From the NCBI GenBank assembly GCA_029959085.1, contig JARWIR010000051.1, positions 3,720,001 through 3,784,000 of the forward strand: DNA of 64,000 nucleotides, written 5' to 3'. The notes under the pieces were generated by a model. That model was given only the letters and a program-made list of their open reading frames with translations. It did not search any database and was not told where the DNA came from. Shown here piece after piece: positions 45,313 through 59,754 of the stretch (position 1 is the first letter of the stretch; every line of letters starts with the position of its first letter). A program made the translations under genes and the position numbers. Source of the stretch: Nemophila menziesii. Lineage: Eukaryota > Streptophyta > Magnoliopsida > Boraginales > Hydrophyllaceae.

Positions 45313-48300
45313 CCACACTCTAAGGGGCACATACCACACCCCACATGTAAATGAATAAAATACAACCGAGACTAAAAGTACAAATTCGTGTGAATATATA
45401 CCTTTATCTGGGGTGGGTATACCAAGTTAATCTAATAATATACACGTTTATGCCTCACAAGTTACACATGATATACCTAAAAATTAGCACATAATATAAT
45501 TTTCACAAGTAGCATATGATATACCTCACAAGATAAGCCTTTTTATCGATTAGGTTCTTTACTTTAAGTGTATTTTAAGTTTAGATTTAAGTTAATTTCA
45601 GGATCCTGAGAAAAAAGCTATTGCATCGTATTCTTCCCAAGGAAACATACCTTACTTTGGCGGTGGAGGACAACCATGAAGATCAATGGGGTATGATTGT
45701 TGAAGCTTTGGTTTCCTAAGATTACATATAGTTATCGATTTCGTATTATCTTTTGATTTTGACTCTTCATTAATTGTACTTATAAATTCATTGAGAAATT
45801 GTTTAACCTTCAATTTGCTATCCTTATAATTTGTCAAATGTATTTCTACACTTTTTTCCTTGTTCTTTTTACTTATTTATTGGATTTTTTCATATGCTAG
45901 TCCAATGGTTATATACCAGAACTATACCCCAATCAATTTATCAGCTCATTTGAGTTTTGACCAATCATATACACTCAGTGTGTATATACCACACTTGAAG
46001 GGGTAAATACTAAATCCTTAGTTAAGTTTCGTATAATATCAATGGTAGATACCACTGGACACAGTCCAGTGGGTATATAAAACACCTATACCCCAATCAA
46101 TAAAGCCTCAATTTTCTAATAATACTTTTGGATCCTATTATATGTTTAATTACGGTTGTCTTGGATCCTTTGTTCTTATTTTTGTTGTTAGTAAGAAATG
46201 TAGGGGTTAAAATTCAATTAATAGCTTAAGTAATTGAGATAATATCTATATTACTTGATCTTATTAGTTTCTTTAGTTAGATAATGCAATTTTGGCATAA
46301 CATAGGTATAATATTTCAATGGAAGAACATGCAGCAAAATCCTTCATTAGGTAACTCAATGAAACCAAATTATATGCACTCTTTGGTACATGTTCCACTC
46401 TTCTTGACAGTTGAAGAGGATCCACATGTGCAATTTGATGTCTCTTTGTTAGAATTACTCACTTCTTTTGTAATAGTAAGATTATTTATTATTGGTTTCA
46501 TTATTTATGTATGCATAATTGGTTTGTTTCATTAGCTCAAATATTTTTCCTTTTAATGTTTTCAAAAAGCTTTTGCAGTGTTGTTGGTGATGTTTAAAGC
46601 GATCTATGTATTATCTAGTTTTACATTATCCAAAAAATATAACATGTTGCACGTAAAGTTGTAAAATCCACAAAACTAAATTTCTTGTTGACCAACAATC
46701 TACTCTTACTATATTTCTTTATTGCGCGTAAAGTTTTAAAATCCACAAAACTAAAGTTGTTGTCGAGTAACAACTTGTTTTAATTTATTTCTTTATTTAG
46801 CGTAAAGTTAAAAAATCCACAAAATTAGAGTAGTTGTCGACCATAATATATTTTTCATATATTTCTTTATTAAGCGTGAAGTTAAAAAATCCACAAAAAT
46901 AGAGTAGTAGTATTTATTTGTTGAAGTCCAAAAGAAAAAGTATTTCTATGTTGTGAATAAAGTTGAAAAATGCACAAAACTAGAGTTGTTTTCGTCCACT
47001 GTTGTTAATACATTTATTTGTTGCACGTAAAGTTGAAAAATCCACAAATCTAGAGCTGTTGTCGACCAATGATCGACTCTTAATATATTTTTTGCTGTGC
47101 GTATTTGTAAAAATCCACAAAACTAAAGTTCTTGTTGACCAACGGTATGCTCTTAATATATTTTTTGGTTTCGCCTATAGTTGAAAAATCCATAAAACTC
47201 AGAGTGGTACAAACCACACCCCTAGACAAATGTAGTTTCAAATACACCTAGTGGGTATGTACCATAATTTGGGATGGGTATATCAAGTTCATCTAGTAAA
47301 ACACTCGTTTATGCCTCATAGGTAAAACATGATTTACCTCACAATTAGAACATGCTATAATTTTCACTTGTAGCATATGATATATGATACACAAGAAATA
47401 CAAATAATTCATTAATCTCTTGACCAAAACTCACCCCGCTTTAGTCTTATGTATATACATCACCTTCGGGTACATATACCACATTCTTAGTTAAGTTTAA
47501 TATAAAATCAATGGTACATACCATTACACTTAGTTTAGTTGGTATATACAACACCTATACCCCAATAAATAAAGCCTATACTTTCTGATACTACATTTGG
47601 ATCCTATTATTTATTTAATTACGGTTGTCCTGGATCTTTTTCTCTTCTTTTCTGTTGTTAGCAAGGAAGGTAAGGGGTTAAAATTCAATTAATAGCTTAA
47701 TTACTTGTAATAATATCTATATTACTAGATCTTATTGGTGTTTGTAGTCCCTGTAATGCACTTTTTGCATAATATATGTAAAATTTTTCAATGGATGAAC
47801 ATGCAGTAAAATCCTTTATTAACTAACTCAGTGCAACTAAATTATATACTCTTTTTTAATATGCACCACTTTTCTTGATTATTGAAGAGGATGGCATAAA
47901 TGCAATTTGCCGCTTCTTTGTTAGAAATACTCCCCTCTTTAAAATAGTCAGATTATCTAATGATGGTTGCAATATTTATTTATGTAAAATTAGAACGTTT
48001 CTTTGGCTTAATTATTTTTTATTTTAATATTTTCAGAAATCTTTGTATTGTTGTTTGTGATGTTTGAAGCAATCGCTTGTATTTTATAGTTTTATATTAT
48101 CTAAAGAATATATTTATTGCGCGTAAAGTTGAAAAATCCATAAAACTAGAGTTGTTGTCGACAATGACGTGCTCTTATTATATTTCTTTGTTGCATGTAA
48201 AGTTCAAAATCCAGAAAATTAGAGTTGTTGTCGACCAACCATCTACTCTTAATATATTTCTTTGTTGCGTGTAAAGTTGAATAACCCACAAAACTTTGTT

Positions 48301-51300
48301 GTCGACGAACTATCTGCCTCTTTGTATATTACTTTTTTTTCATAAAAAGTTGAAAAATCCACAAACTTAGCTGTTTTTAATTCATTTCTTTGTTACACGT
48401 TAAATTGAAAAATCCACAAAACTAGAGTTTTTGTCGACTAACTATATGATCTTAATTTAATTTTTGTTACCCATAAAGTTGAAAAATCTATAGAAATCGG
48501 AGTGTTTAATTCCACCCACCTAGAAAAATGTAGTTTAAAATACACACAATGAGTATATACCATAATTTGAGATGGGTATGCCAAGTTCATCTAGTAAAGA
48601 ACTCCTTTATGCCTTATAAGTAACACATGATATACCGCACCATTAGAATATGATATAATTTTCACAAGTATCGTATGATATACTTCACACAAGAAATACA
48701 TATGATTCATTGATCTCTTGACTACAACTCATTGTGCTTTAATCTTGTGTATATACCACACTCTGAGAAGTACATACCACATCCACAAATTTTATTATAA
48801 TATCAATGGTACATAGACTCGGTCTGGTGGATATATACCACACCTATACCCTAATCAATTTATCAAATCATTTGGATTTGTCTTCATCAAATACACTATA
48901 AGTAAGGGGTATAACCCACAAGAAAACTTACAAGTCATTTGTTGAAATCTTTATATCAATAAGTATAATCAATGTAATACAATATAACATGATATTCATT
49001 TACATAAATCCCAACAAATTGTAATATCACTTGGTAACACATAATAACTCTCCAAAGAATTTTAGGTACATGTACAATCGTAATGTAATCAACTCGTCAG
49101 TCTCGCTATGATTGTACACCACATACAAAATACCTGTGGAATATCAACATCTCTCAGTTTTTGATCCTTATTCTTGTATTCATGAATAATTCCCCACGAG
49201 ATGCAGGCCTTGATGAAAAACCAGGTTGTCTTCTCTTTGTATAAGATACTTCTGTCCTTTCCAGTAGTTTTTCCAGTACCTAGTTTCAGTTGCACGGTTC
49301 ATCCTTTGCCCACTTGCATACTTTTGCTCTCTTAGGAAAAAGAAGAACCACTCAAGATCCTTGCTTTTCAAGCAAGTCATATCTGCAATAGAAAATAGTA
49401 CAAAGTACAAGTTAGTTTAAGCAAGAAAGGATATCCATGAAATGAACTAAGAATTAAAATAGATAAGCGAAGATCCCATGGAGAGAACTTGTAAATGTTG
49501 ATTTCAGAGATATCTTCAATGTAAATTTTCTGTCCTATTGCCTTGCGCTTAAGGTAATACATGGTTAGTTCCACTTCAGTATGATGGAACCAAAATCCAG
49601 GAAGAAGTGTCATGGTTTTTATGTGATACAAATAGAACACCTTCAAGTATTAACTGGATATGGATACAAGAGACCACATCCTTTGTAAAGTTTGTTCCTT
49701 GTTACTTATTTTCTTCTAAATGAAAGTGTGGAAGCTAGATTCTAAAACATCTACTATAATACCTATTAGAATCTGGATGGGTATATGCTAGATCTAAAGA
49801 AAAAACTTATTATTATTGGATGATTATTGACATATTGATTTTGAACCCATCTTCTTCTAATAGTTGGAAAGTGAATGGAGAGAGAAAATATTATCTTATA
49901 TATAGTATGTATATTTGTATTGTGATTGGAGAGAGAAAATCTATATATATAAGTTTCAGTCATAAGGACTCTATAGTTTACCTTCTATACTTCACGAGTT
50001 AATTAGAGACCTTGTAATGGAGAGTAGAGGGTGTCAAGAGCCTTTTACAGTTATTGTTCCTTTTGAGGTTATGTAACTTCACTAATATTAATAATAATAA
50101 CTAATTGACTAATATAATATTCTAATATTAGATAGTTATAGAGTTTTCTTATAGTTTACTATTTATTAAATAAAAATACCATTTTCGAACATATATCAAT
50201 TAAAAAGAATTATATTCTAACCTTTAAAGAATTGGTGATCTATATATTGAAATGTAATGACCATCCATCTCAATTTATACATCATAATGTTGTTCATTTT
50301 ACTCTAAACATAATCCCGTAGAGAAGAAAAACCTATTTGTAAGCCACACAAACATGTAAATCACAACTATTATTTATACTAATTTTTGTAAATTTTTTTT
50401 AATACAACAAAATTATTTTTGACAAATAAAAAAATAATTCGAGAATATAAGATATAAAAATGATAACTACTATTAACAATGAGGGTCTAAACAAAGAGAA
50501 AATCATGAATAATAGACTTCACAATTTTTTTTGTTATAAAAGTGCGTATCTCTAGCATTCCATTGTTTTAGTGTAATACAAAATGTAAAATAAACCACTA
50601 TCTTCTAAAACATGTTTTGAAGTAGAAATTAAGAAAAAAAAAGATGAAAAGTCGTACTTTTTATAGTAAAATGAGATCCAATACTTAATAATATTTAACT
50701 TAAACGTAAATAAACTAAAATGATTTACAAATTATAAGAATTCACGTTTTTCAAAAATGAAAAAAATGAGTAAAATTGATAATTTTTATTACAACAAGGT
50801 GAAGTATGGATTGAGTAAAATTCACTGAATGAGATCCAAAAAAAATTAAATAAAACCATATTCAAAAATTAAAATAGATACAAAAATAATAATTAAAAAA
50901 AAGATAAATTTCACTTATATTTTTAATCAAAATATGCTGGACTACAATAAATTCGTTGATAAATTTCACCAAATTTGATAAAGAATTTTAGTTTTTTACT
51001 TGATTGTTGAGAAAAAATGATATTAAAAATATCTACAAACAATTAAAAAACAAATCTCATGATAGAAATGGATTTTTTTTCAGAACTCAGACATATTTTC
51101 AATTAAGATTAAAATATTGAAAATCCAAAAAGAAAAATACTTTGTTGATAAAGTTTGGTGGAGTTTACAAAATAATTTCATCCATGGATGGATACTTCTA
51201 TCAAAATTGATATTTTGAACAAAGAATTGATAGATTACTTACGGATAATGGGAGAATTCGTTTATAGTTGACGGCTGCTTTTGTAAAGAATAGAATAATA

Positions 51301-51861
51301 GAAAGCCGAAGGAGAAGGTAGAGATTAGGGTTATGCTTTTGTTGATTAAAAGAATATTTATATAGATGATTTTTGGCCTATTTTGGGTGTTTACAACCGT
51401 CTTTCTGTATTCTCTAGAGCTCAAGAAGAAGGCCCATTAATTTTGTTTGTTGGGATAAGTATTACCGTTTCTTAATTGTCTAGTTAAGATTGAAAATCAA
51501 AATTTTATCCCAGTATCAATTTACTTTCATATTTTTAATTTTTAATTTTAATTTTATGGAATAATTTTTTAGTTAGATAAAAAACTAGGCCAATCAAATA
51601 TTTTTTTCACACATTAAATCTTTTGATTATATTACATATGTATATAAAAAAATAACCAATTTCTTATATATTGATTAATTACTTTTTTTCACTTATTTTA
51701 TATCATTTCATGCACGACAAATTTCTATGTCACTGAAATTCGTTTCCGGTGGCAACCTCGGTGACAAACAACAACATTGTTTCAACCTTCACGATAACCG
51801 AAGGTCAGCCTCGATTTTATGTCTTTCGACGTAGGATCCGTAACCGCATCTACATCCTTCT
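45313..51861. repeat. array unit 2
   Basis: 6,549 bp. Carries the fullest copy of NAC exon 1. Its exon-like segment A has lost the ATG (ATT) and gained a stop. Confidence 0.9.
49089..49613 (-). pseudogene. partial NAC transcription-factor gene (unit 2)
   Basis: The fullest copy. Exon 1 (49613 to about 49470) begins MTLLPGFWFHHTEVELTMYY, recognisable as the LPPGFRFHPTDEELV start of the NAC domain, and runs to YKFSPWDL. Exon 2 (49382-49089) matches unit 1, with QREDNLVFHQG instead of the more damaged unit 1 text. Its intron is about 85 bases. The substitutions FFFFLRE and YWKNYWKG are shared or nearly shared with the other units. Confidence 0.85.
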
Positions 51862-54800
51862 CCACACTCTAAGGGGCACATACCACACCCCACATGTATA
51901 TGAATAAAATACAACCGAGACTAAAAGTACAAATTCGTGTGATATATACCTTTATTTGGGGTGGGTATACCAAGTTAATCTAATAATATACACGTTTATG
52001 TCTCACAAGTTACACATGATATACCTAACAATTAGAAAATAATATAATTTTCACAAGTAGCATATGATATACCTCACAAGATAAGCCTTTTTATCGATTA
52101 AGTTCTTCACTTTAAGTGTATTTTAAGCTTAGATTTAAGTTAATTTCAGGATCCTGAGAAGAAAGCTATGGCATCGTATGCTTCCCAAGGAAATATACCT
52201 TACTTTGGCGGTGGAGGACAACCGCGAAGATCAACGGGGTATGATTGTTGAAGCTTTGGTTTCCTAAGATTACATATAGCTATCGATTTCTTATTATCTT
52301 TTGATTATTACTCTTCATTAATTGTACTTATAAATTCATCGAGGAATTGTTTAACCTTCAATTTGCTATCCTTATAATTTGTAAAATGTATTTCTACACT
52401 TTTGTCCTTGTTCTTTTTACTTATTTATTGGATTTTTTCATATGCCAGTCCAATGGGTATATACAAGAACTATACTCCAATCAATTTATCAGCTCATTTG
52501 AGTTTTGACCAATTATATACACTCGGTGTGTATATACCACACTTGAAGGGGTAAATACCAAATCCTTAGTTAAGTTTCGTATAATATCAATGATAGATAC
52601 CACTGGACACTGTCCAGTGGGTATATACAACACCTATACCCCAATCAATAAAGCCTCAGTTTTCTAATAATACTTTTGGATCCTATTATATGTTTAATTA
52701 CGGTTGTCTTAGATCCTTTGTTCTTATTTTTGTTGTTAGTAAGAAATGTAAGGGGTTAAAATTCAAGTAATAGCTTAAGTGATTGAAATAATATCTATAT
52801 TACATGATCTTATTGGTTTCTTTAGTCCCTATAATGCAATCTTTGCATAACATAGGTATAATATTTCAAAGGAAGAAGATGCAGCAAAATCCTTCATTAG
52901 TTAACTCAATGAAACAAAATTATATGCACTCTATGGTACATGTTCCACTGTTCTAGACAATTGAAGAGGATCCACAGGTGCAATTTGATGTCTCTTTGTT
53001 AGAATTACTCACTTCTTTTGTATTAGTAAGATTATTTATTATTGGTTTTAATATTTATGTATGCATAATTGGAATGTTTCATTAGCTCAAATATTTTTCC
53101 TTTTAATGTTTTCAAAAAGCTTTGCAGTGTTGTTGGTGATGTTTAAAGCGATCTATTGTATTATCTAGTTTTACATTATCCAAAAAATATAACATGTTGC
53201 ACGTAAAGTTGAAAAATCCACAAAACTAAATTTCTTGTTGACCAACAATCTACTCTTACTATATTTCTTTATTGCGCGTAAAGTTTAAAAATCCACAAAA
53301 CTAAAGTTGTTGTCGAGTAACAACCTGTTTCAATTTATTTCTTTATTTAGCGTAAAGTTAAAAAATCCACATAATTAGAGTAGTTGTCGACCATAATATG
53401 TTTTTCATATATTTCTTTATTAAGCGTAAAGTTAAAAAATCCACAAAAATAGAGTAGTAGTATTTATTTGTTGAAGTCTAAAAGAAAAAGTATTTCTATG
53501 TTGTGCATAAATTTGAAAAATGGACAAAACTAGAGTTGTTGTCGTCCACTGTTGTTAATACATTTATTTGTTGCGCGTAAAGTTGAAAAATCCACAAATC
53601 TAGAGTTGTTGTCGACCAATGATCGACACTTAATATATTTTTTGTTGTGCGTATTTGTAAAAATCCACAAAAATAAAGTTCTTGTTGACCAACTGTATGA
53701 TCTTAATATATTTTTTTGTTGCGCCTATAGTTGAAAAATCCATAAAACTCAGAGTGGTACAAACCACACCCCTAGACAAATGTAGTTTCAAATACACCTA
53801 GTGGGTATATACCATAATTTGGGATGGGTATATCAAGTTCATCTAGTAAAACACTCGTTTATGCCTCATAGGTAAAACATGATTTACCTCACAATTAGCA
53901 CATGATATAATTTTCACTTGTAGCATATGATATACCACACACAAGAAAGGCAAACTATTCATTAATCTTTTGACCAAAACTCACCCTGCTTTAGTCTTGT
54001 GTATATACATCACCTTGGGTACATATACCACATTTTTAGTTAAGTTTAATATTAAATCAATGGTACATACCATTACACTTAGTTTAGTTGGTATATACAA
54101 CACCTATACCCCAATAAATAAAGCCTATACTTTCTTATACTACATTTGGATCCTATTATTTATTTAATTACGGTTGTCCTGGATCTTTTTCTCTTCTTTT
54201 CCGTTGTTAGCAAGGAAGGTAAGGGGTTAAAATTCAATTAATAGCTTAATTACTTGTAATAATATCTATATTACTAGATCTTATTGGTGTTTGTAGTCCC
54301 TGTAATGCACTTTTTGCATAATATATGTATATTTTTTCAATGGATGAACATGCAGTAAAATCCTTTATTACCTAACTCAATGCAACTAAATTATATACTC
54401 TTTTTTAATATTCACCACTTTTCTTGATTATTGAAGAGGATGGCATAAATGCAATTTGCTGCTTCTTTGTTAGAAATACTCCCCTTTTTAAAATAGTCAG
54501 ATTATCTAATGATGGTTGCAATATTTATTTATGTAAAATTCGAGCGTTTCTTTGGCTTGATTATTTTTTATTTTAATATTTTCAGAATTCTTTGTAGTGT
54601 TGTTTGTGATGTTTGAAGCGATCACTTGTATTTTCTAGTTTTATATTATCTAAAGAATATGTTTATTGCGCGTAAAGTTGAAAAATCCATAAAACTAGAG
54701 TTGTTGTCGACAATGATGTGCTCTTAATATATTTCTTTGTTGCATGTAAAGTTGAAAATCCAGAAAATTAGAGTTGTTGTCGACCAACCATCTACTCTTA

Positions 54801-57800
54801 ATATATTTCTTTGTTGCGCGTAAAGTTGAAAAAGTTGTTGTATTTCTTTGTTGCGTGTAAAGTTAAATTACCCACAAAACTTTGTTGTCGAAGAACTATC
54901 TGCCTCTTTATATATTTCTTTATTTTTCATAAAAAGTTGAAAAAATCCACAAACTTAGCTGTTTTTAATTCATTTCTTTGTTACGCGTTAAATTGAAAAA
55001 TCCACAAAACTAGAGTTTTTGTCGACTAACTATATGCTCTTAATTTAATTTTTGTTACCCATAAAGTTGAAAAATCTACAGAACTCAGAGTGTTTAATTC
55101 CACCCACCTAGAAAAATGTAGTTTAAAATACACACAATGAGTATATACCATAATATGAGATGGGTATACCAAGTTCATCTAGTAAAGAACTCCTTTATGC
55201 CTTATAAGTAACACATGATATACCGCACAATTAGAATATGATATAATTTTCACAAGTAGCATATGATATACTTCACACAAGAAATACATATGATTCATTG
55301 ATCTCTTGACTACAACTCATTGTGCTTTAATATTGTGTGTATACCACACTCTAAGAAGTACATACCACATCCACAAATTTTAGTATAATATCAATGGTAC
55401 ATATATACCATCACACCTATACCCTAATCAATTTATCAAATCATTTGGATTATTCTGCATCAAATACACTATAAGTAAGGGGTATAACACACAAGAAAAC
55501 TTACAAGTCATTTGTTATAATATTTATATCAATAAGTATAATAAATGTAATACAATATAACATGATATTTATTTACATAAATCCCAACAAAATGTAATAT
55601 CACTTGGTAACACATAATAACTCTCCAAAGAATTTTAGCTACATGTACAATTGTAATGTAATCAACTCGTCAGTTTCGCTATGATTGTACACCACATACA
55701 AAATACCTGAGGAATATCAACATCTCTCAGTTTTTGATCCTTATTCTTGTATTCATGATTATTCCCCTCGAGATGCAGGGCCTTGATGAAAAACCAGGTT
55801 GTCTTCTCTTTGTATAAGATACTTCTGTCCTTTCCAGGAGTTTTTCCAATACATTGTTTCAGTTGCACGGTTCATCCTTTGCCCATTTGCATACTTTTGC
55901 TCTCTTAGGAAAAAGAAGAACCACTCAAGATCCTTGCTTTTCAAGCAAGTCATATCTGCAACAGAAAATAGTAAAAAGTACAAGTTAGTTTAAGAAAGAA
56001 AGAATATCAATGAAATGAACTAAGAATTAAAATAGATAAGGGAAGATCCCATGGAGAGAACTTGTAAATGTTGATTTCAGAGATAGCTTCAATGTAAATT
56101 TTCTTTCCCATTGCCTTGCGCTTAAGGTAATACATGGTTGTTATGTGATACAAATAGAACACCTTCAAGTAATAACTGGATATGGATACAGGAAACCACA
56201 TCCTTTGGAAATTTTGTTCCTTGGTACTTCTTTTCTTTTAAATGAAAGTGTGGAAGCTAGATTCTAAAACATCTACTATAATACCTATTAGATTTTGGAT
56301 GGGTATATGTTAGATCTAAAGAAAAAACTTATTATTATTGGATGATTATTGACAAATTGATTTTGAACCCATCTTCTTCTGATAGTTGGAAAGTGAATGG
56401 AGAGAGAAAATATTATCTTATATATAATATGTATATTTGTGGTGTGATTGGAGAGAGAAATATATATATATATATATAAGTTTCAGTCATAAGCAAGGAC
56501 TCTATAGTTTACCTTCTATACTTCACGAGTTAATTAGAGACCTTGTAATGGAGAGTAGAGGGTGTCAAGAGCCTTTTACAGTTATTGTTGACTAATATAA
56601 TATTCCAATATTAGATAGTTATAGAGTTTTCTTATAGTTTACTATTTATTAAATGAAAATACCATTTTCGAACATATATCAATTAAAAAGAATTATATTC
56701 TAACCTTTAAAGAATTGGTGATCTATATATTGAAATGTAATGACCATCCATCTCAATTTATACATCATAATGTTGTTCATTTTACTCTAAACATAATCCT
56801 GTGGAGAAAAAAATCCTATTTGTAAGCCACACAAACATGTAAATCACAACTATTATTTATACTAATTTTTGTAAAAAAATGTTAATACAACAAAATTATT
56901 TTTGACAAATAAAAAAATAATTCGAGAATATAAGATATAAAAATGATAACTACTATTAACAATGAGGGTCTAAACAAAGAGAAAATCATGAATAATATAA
57001 TATTTCTTCTAAATTTAGCAAATAGACTTCACAATTTTTTTTGTTATAAAAGTGCGTATCTCTAGCATTCCATTGTTTTAGAGTAATACAAAATGTAAAA
57101 TAAACCCATATCTTCTAAAACATGTTTTGAAGTAGAAATTAAGAAAAAAATGAAAAGTCATACTTTTTATAGTAAAATGAGATCCAATATTTAATAATAT
57201 TTAACTTAAAAGTAAATAAACTAAAATGATTTACAAATTATAAGAATTCAGGTTTTTCAAAACTGAAAAAAAAATAAGTAAAATTGATAATTTTTATTAC
57301 AACAAGGTGAAGTATGGATTGAGTAAAATTCACGGAATGAGATCCAAAAAATTAAATAAAACCATATTAAAAAATTAAAATAGATACAAAATAATAACTA
57401 ATGAAAGATGAATTTCACTTATATTTTTAATCAAAATATGCTGGACTACAATAAATTCATTGATAAATTTCACCAAATTTGATAAAGAATTTTAGTTTTT
57501 TACTTGATTCTTGAGAAAAAATGATATTAAAAATATTTACAAACAATTAAAAAAACAAATCTCATGATAGATATGGATTTTTTTTCAGAACTCAGACATA
57601 TTTTCAATTAAGATTAAAATATTGAAAATCCAAAAAGAAAAATACTTTGTTGATAAAGTTTGGTGGAGTTTACAAAATAATTTCATCCATGGATGGATAC
57701 TTCTATCAAATCTGATATTTTGAACAATGATAATTGGAGAATTGGTTTATAGTTGACGCTTCTTTTGTAAAGAATAGAATAAAAGAAAGCCGAAGGAGAA

Positions 57801-58344
57801 GGTAGAGATTAGGGTTATGCTTTTGTTGATTAAAAGAATATTTATATAGATGATTTTTTGCCTATTTTGGGTGTTTACGACCGTCTTTCTATATTTTCTA
57901 GAGCTCAAGAAGAAGGCCCATTAATTTTGTTTGTTGGGCTAAGTATTACCGTTTCTTAATTGTCTAGTTAAGATTGAAAATCAAAATTTTATCCCAGTAT
58001 TAATTTACTTTCATATTTTTAATTTTTAATTTTAATTTTATGGAATAATTTTTTAGTTAGATAAAAAACTAGGCCAATCAAATATTTTTTTCACACATTA
58101 AATCTTTTGATTATATTACATATGTATATAAAAAATAACCAATCTCTTATATATTGATTAATTACTATTTCTCACTTATTTTATATCATTTCATCCACGG
58201 AAAATTTCTATGTCGCTGAAATTCGTTTCCGGTGGCAACCTCGGTGACAAACAACAACATTGTTTCAGCCTTCACGATCACCGAAGGTCAGCCTCGATTT
58301 TATGTCTTTCGACGTAGGATCCGAAACCGCATCTACATCCTTCT
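51862..58344. repeat. array unit 3
   Basis: 6,483 bp. NAC exon 1 is shortened by a deletion; exon-like segment B has an internal stop (TAG near 52954). Confidence 0.9.
55662..56137 (-). pseudogene. partial NAC transcription-factor gene (unit 3)
   Basis: Exon 1 is cut to [20 protein letters not shown] to YKFSPWDLP by a deletion that removes the LPGF start. Exon 2 keeps DLEWFFFFLREQKYANGQRM, NLVFHQGPASRGE (matching the family's VFYRGRAPKGE) and, after a frame change, HEYKNKDQKLRDVDIPQV. Upstream sequence and the C-terminal activation domain are absent. Confidence 0.82.
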
Positions 58345-59754
58345 CCACACTCTAAGGGGCACATACCACACCTCACATGTATATGAATAAAATACAACCG
58401 AGACTAAAAGTACAAATTCGTGTGAATATATACCTTTATCTAGGGTGGGTATACCAAGTTAATCTAATAATATACACGTTTATGTCTCACAAGTTACACA
58501 TGATATACCTAACAATTAGCACATAATATAATTTTCACAAGTAGCATATGTATACCTCACAAGATAAGCCTTTTTATCGATTAAGTTCTTCACTTTAAGT
58601 GTATTTTAAGCTTAGATTTAAGTTAATTTCAGGATCCTGAGAAGAAAGCCATGGCATCGTATGCTTCCCAAGGAAATATACCTTACTTTGGCGGTGGAGG
58701 ACAACCGCGAAGATCAACGGGGTATGATTGTTGAAGCTTTGGTTTCCTAAGATTACATATAGCTATCGATTTCTTATTATCTTTTGATTTTGACTCTTCA
58801 TTAATTGTACTTATAAATTCATAGAGGAATTGTTTAACCATCAATTTGCTATCCTTATAATTTGTAAAATGTATTTCTACACTTTTGTCCTTGTTCTTTT
58901 TACTTGTTTATTGGATTTTTTCATATGCCAGTCCAATGGGTATATACCAGAACTATACCCCAATAAATTTATCAGCTCATTTGAGTTTTGACCAATCATA
59001 TACACTCGATGTGTATATACAACACTTGAAGGGGTAAATACCAAATCCTTAGTTAAGTTTCATATAATATCAATGGTAGATACCACTGGACACAGTCCAG
59101 TGGGTATATACAACACCTATACCCCAATCAATAAAGCCTCAATTTTCTAATAATACTTTTGGATCCTATTATATGTTTAATTACGGTTGTCTTGGATCCT
59201 TTGTTCTTATTTTTGTTGTTAGTAAGAAATGTAAGGGGTTAAAATTCAATTAATAGCTTAAGTAATTGAAATAATATCTATATTACATGATCTTATTGGT
59301 TTCTTTAGTCCCTATAATGCAATCTTTGCATAACATCGGTATAATATTTCAATGGAAGAATATGCAACAAAATCCTTCATTAGGTAACTCAATGAAACCA
59401 AATTATATGCACTCTATGGTACATGTTCCCCTCTTCTTGACAATTGAAGAGGATCCACAAGTGCAATTTGATGTCTCTTTGTTAGAATTACTCACTTCTT
59501 TTGTAATAGTAAGATTATTTATTATTGGTTTCAATATTTATGTATGCATAATTGGAATGTTTCATTAGCTCATTTTTTTTTTCATTTTAATGTTTTCAAA
59601 AAGCTTTGCAGTGTTGTTGGTGATGTTTAAAACGATCTATTGTATTATCTAGTTTTACATTATCCAAAAAATATAACATGTTGCACGTAAAGTTGAAAAA
59701 TCCACAAAACTAAATTTCTTGTTGACCAACAATCTACTTTTACTATATTTCTTA
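58345..59754. repeat. array unit 4, truncated
   Basis: The first 1,410 bases of the unit, including exon-like segments A and B, up to the Athila copy C insertion in the minisatellite. Confidence 0.9.

Larger units (their letters stand above)
38729..59754. repeat. tandem array of 6.5-kb units
   Basis: Four head-to-tail copies begin at 38729, 45313, 51862 and 58345, all with CCACACTCTAAGGGG. The periods are 6,584, 6,549 and 6,483 bp. Differences between units are scattered substitutions and small indels plus variable microsatellites. The fourth copy is cut by the LTR of Athila copy C after 1,410 bases. The phase of the unit is set by where homology begins on the left. Confidence 0.93.

Noticed and set aside
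38729..59754. Helitron identity of the array unit
   Set aside because: No TC start paired with a CTRR end next to the hairpin could be shown; kept only as a hypothesis.
38729..59754. CRISPR-like or gene-cluster interpretation of the repeats
   Set aside because: Repeats are long, non-palindromic units without spacers; the window is plant nuclear DNA.
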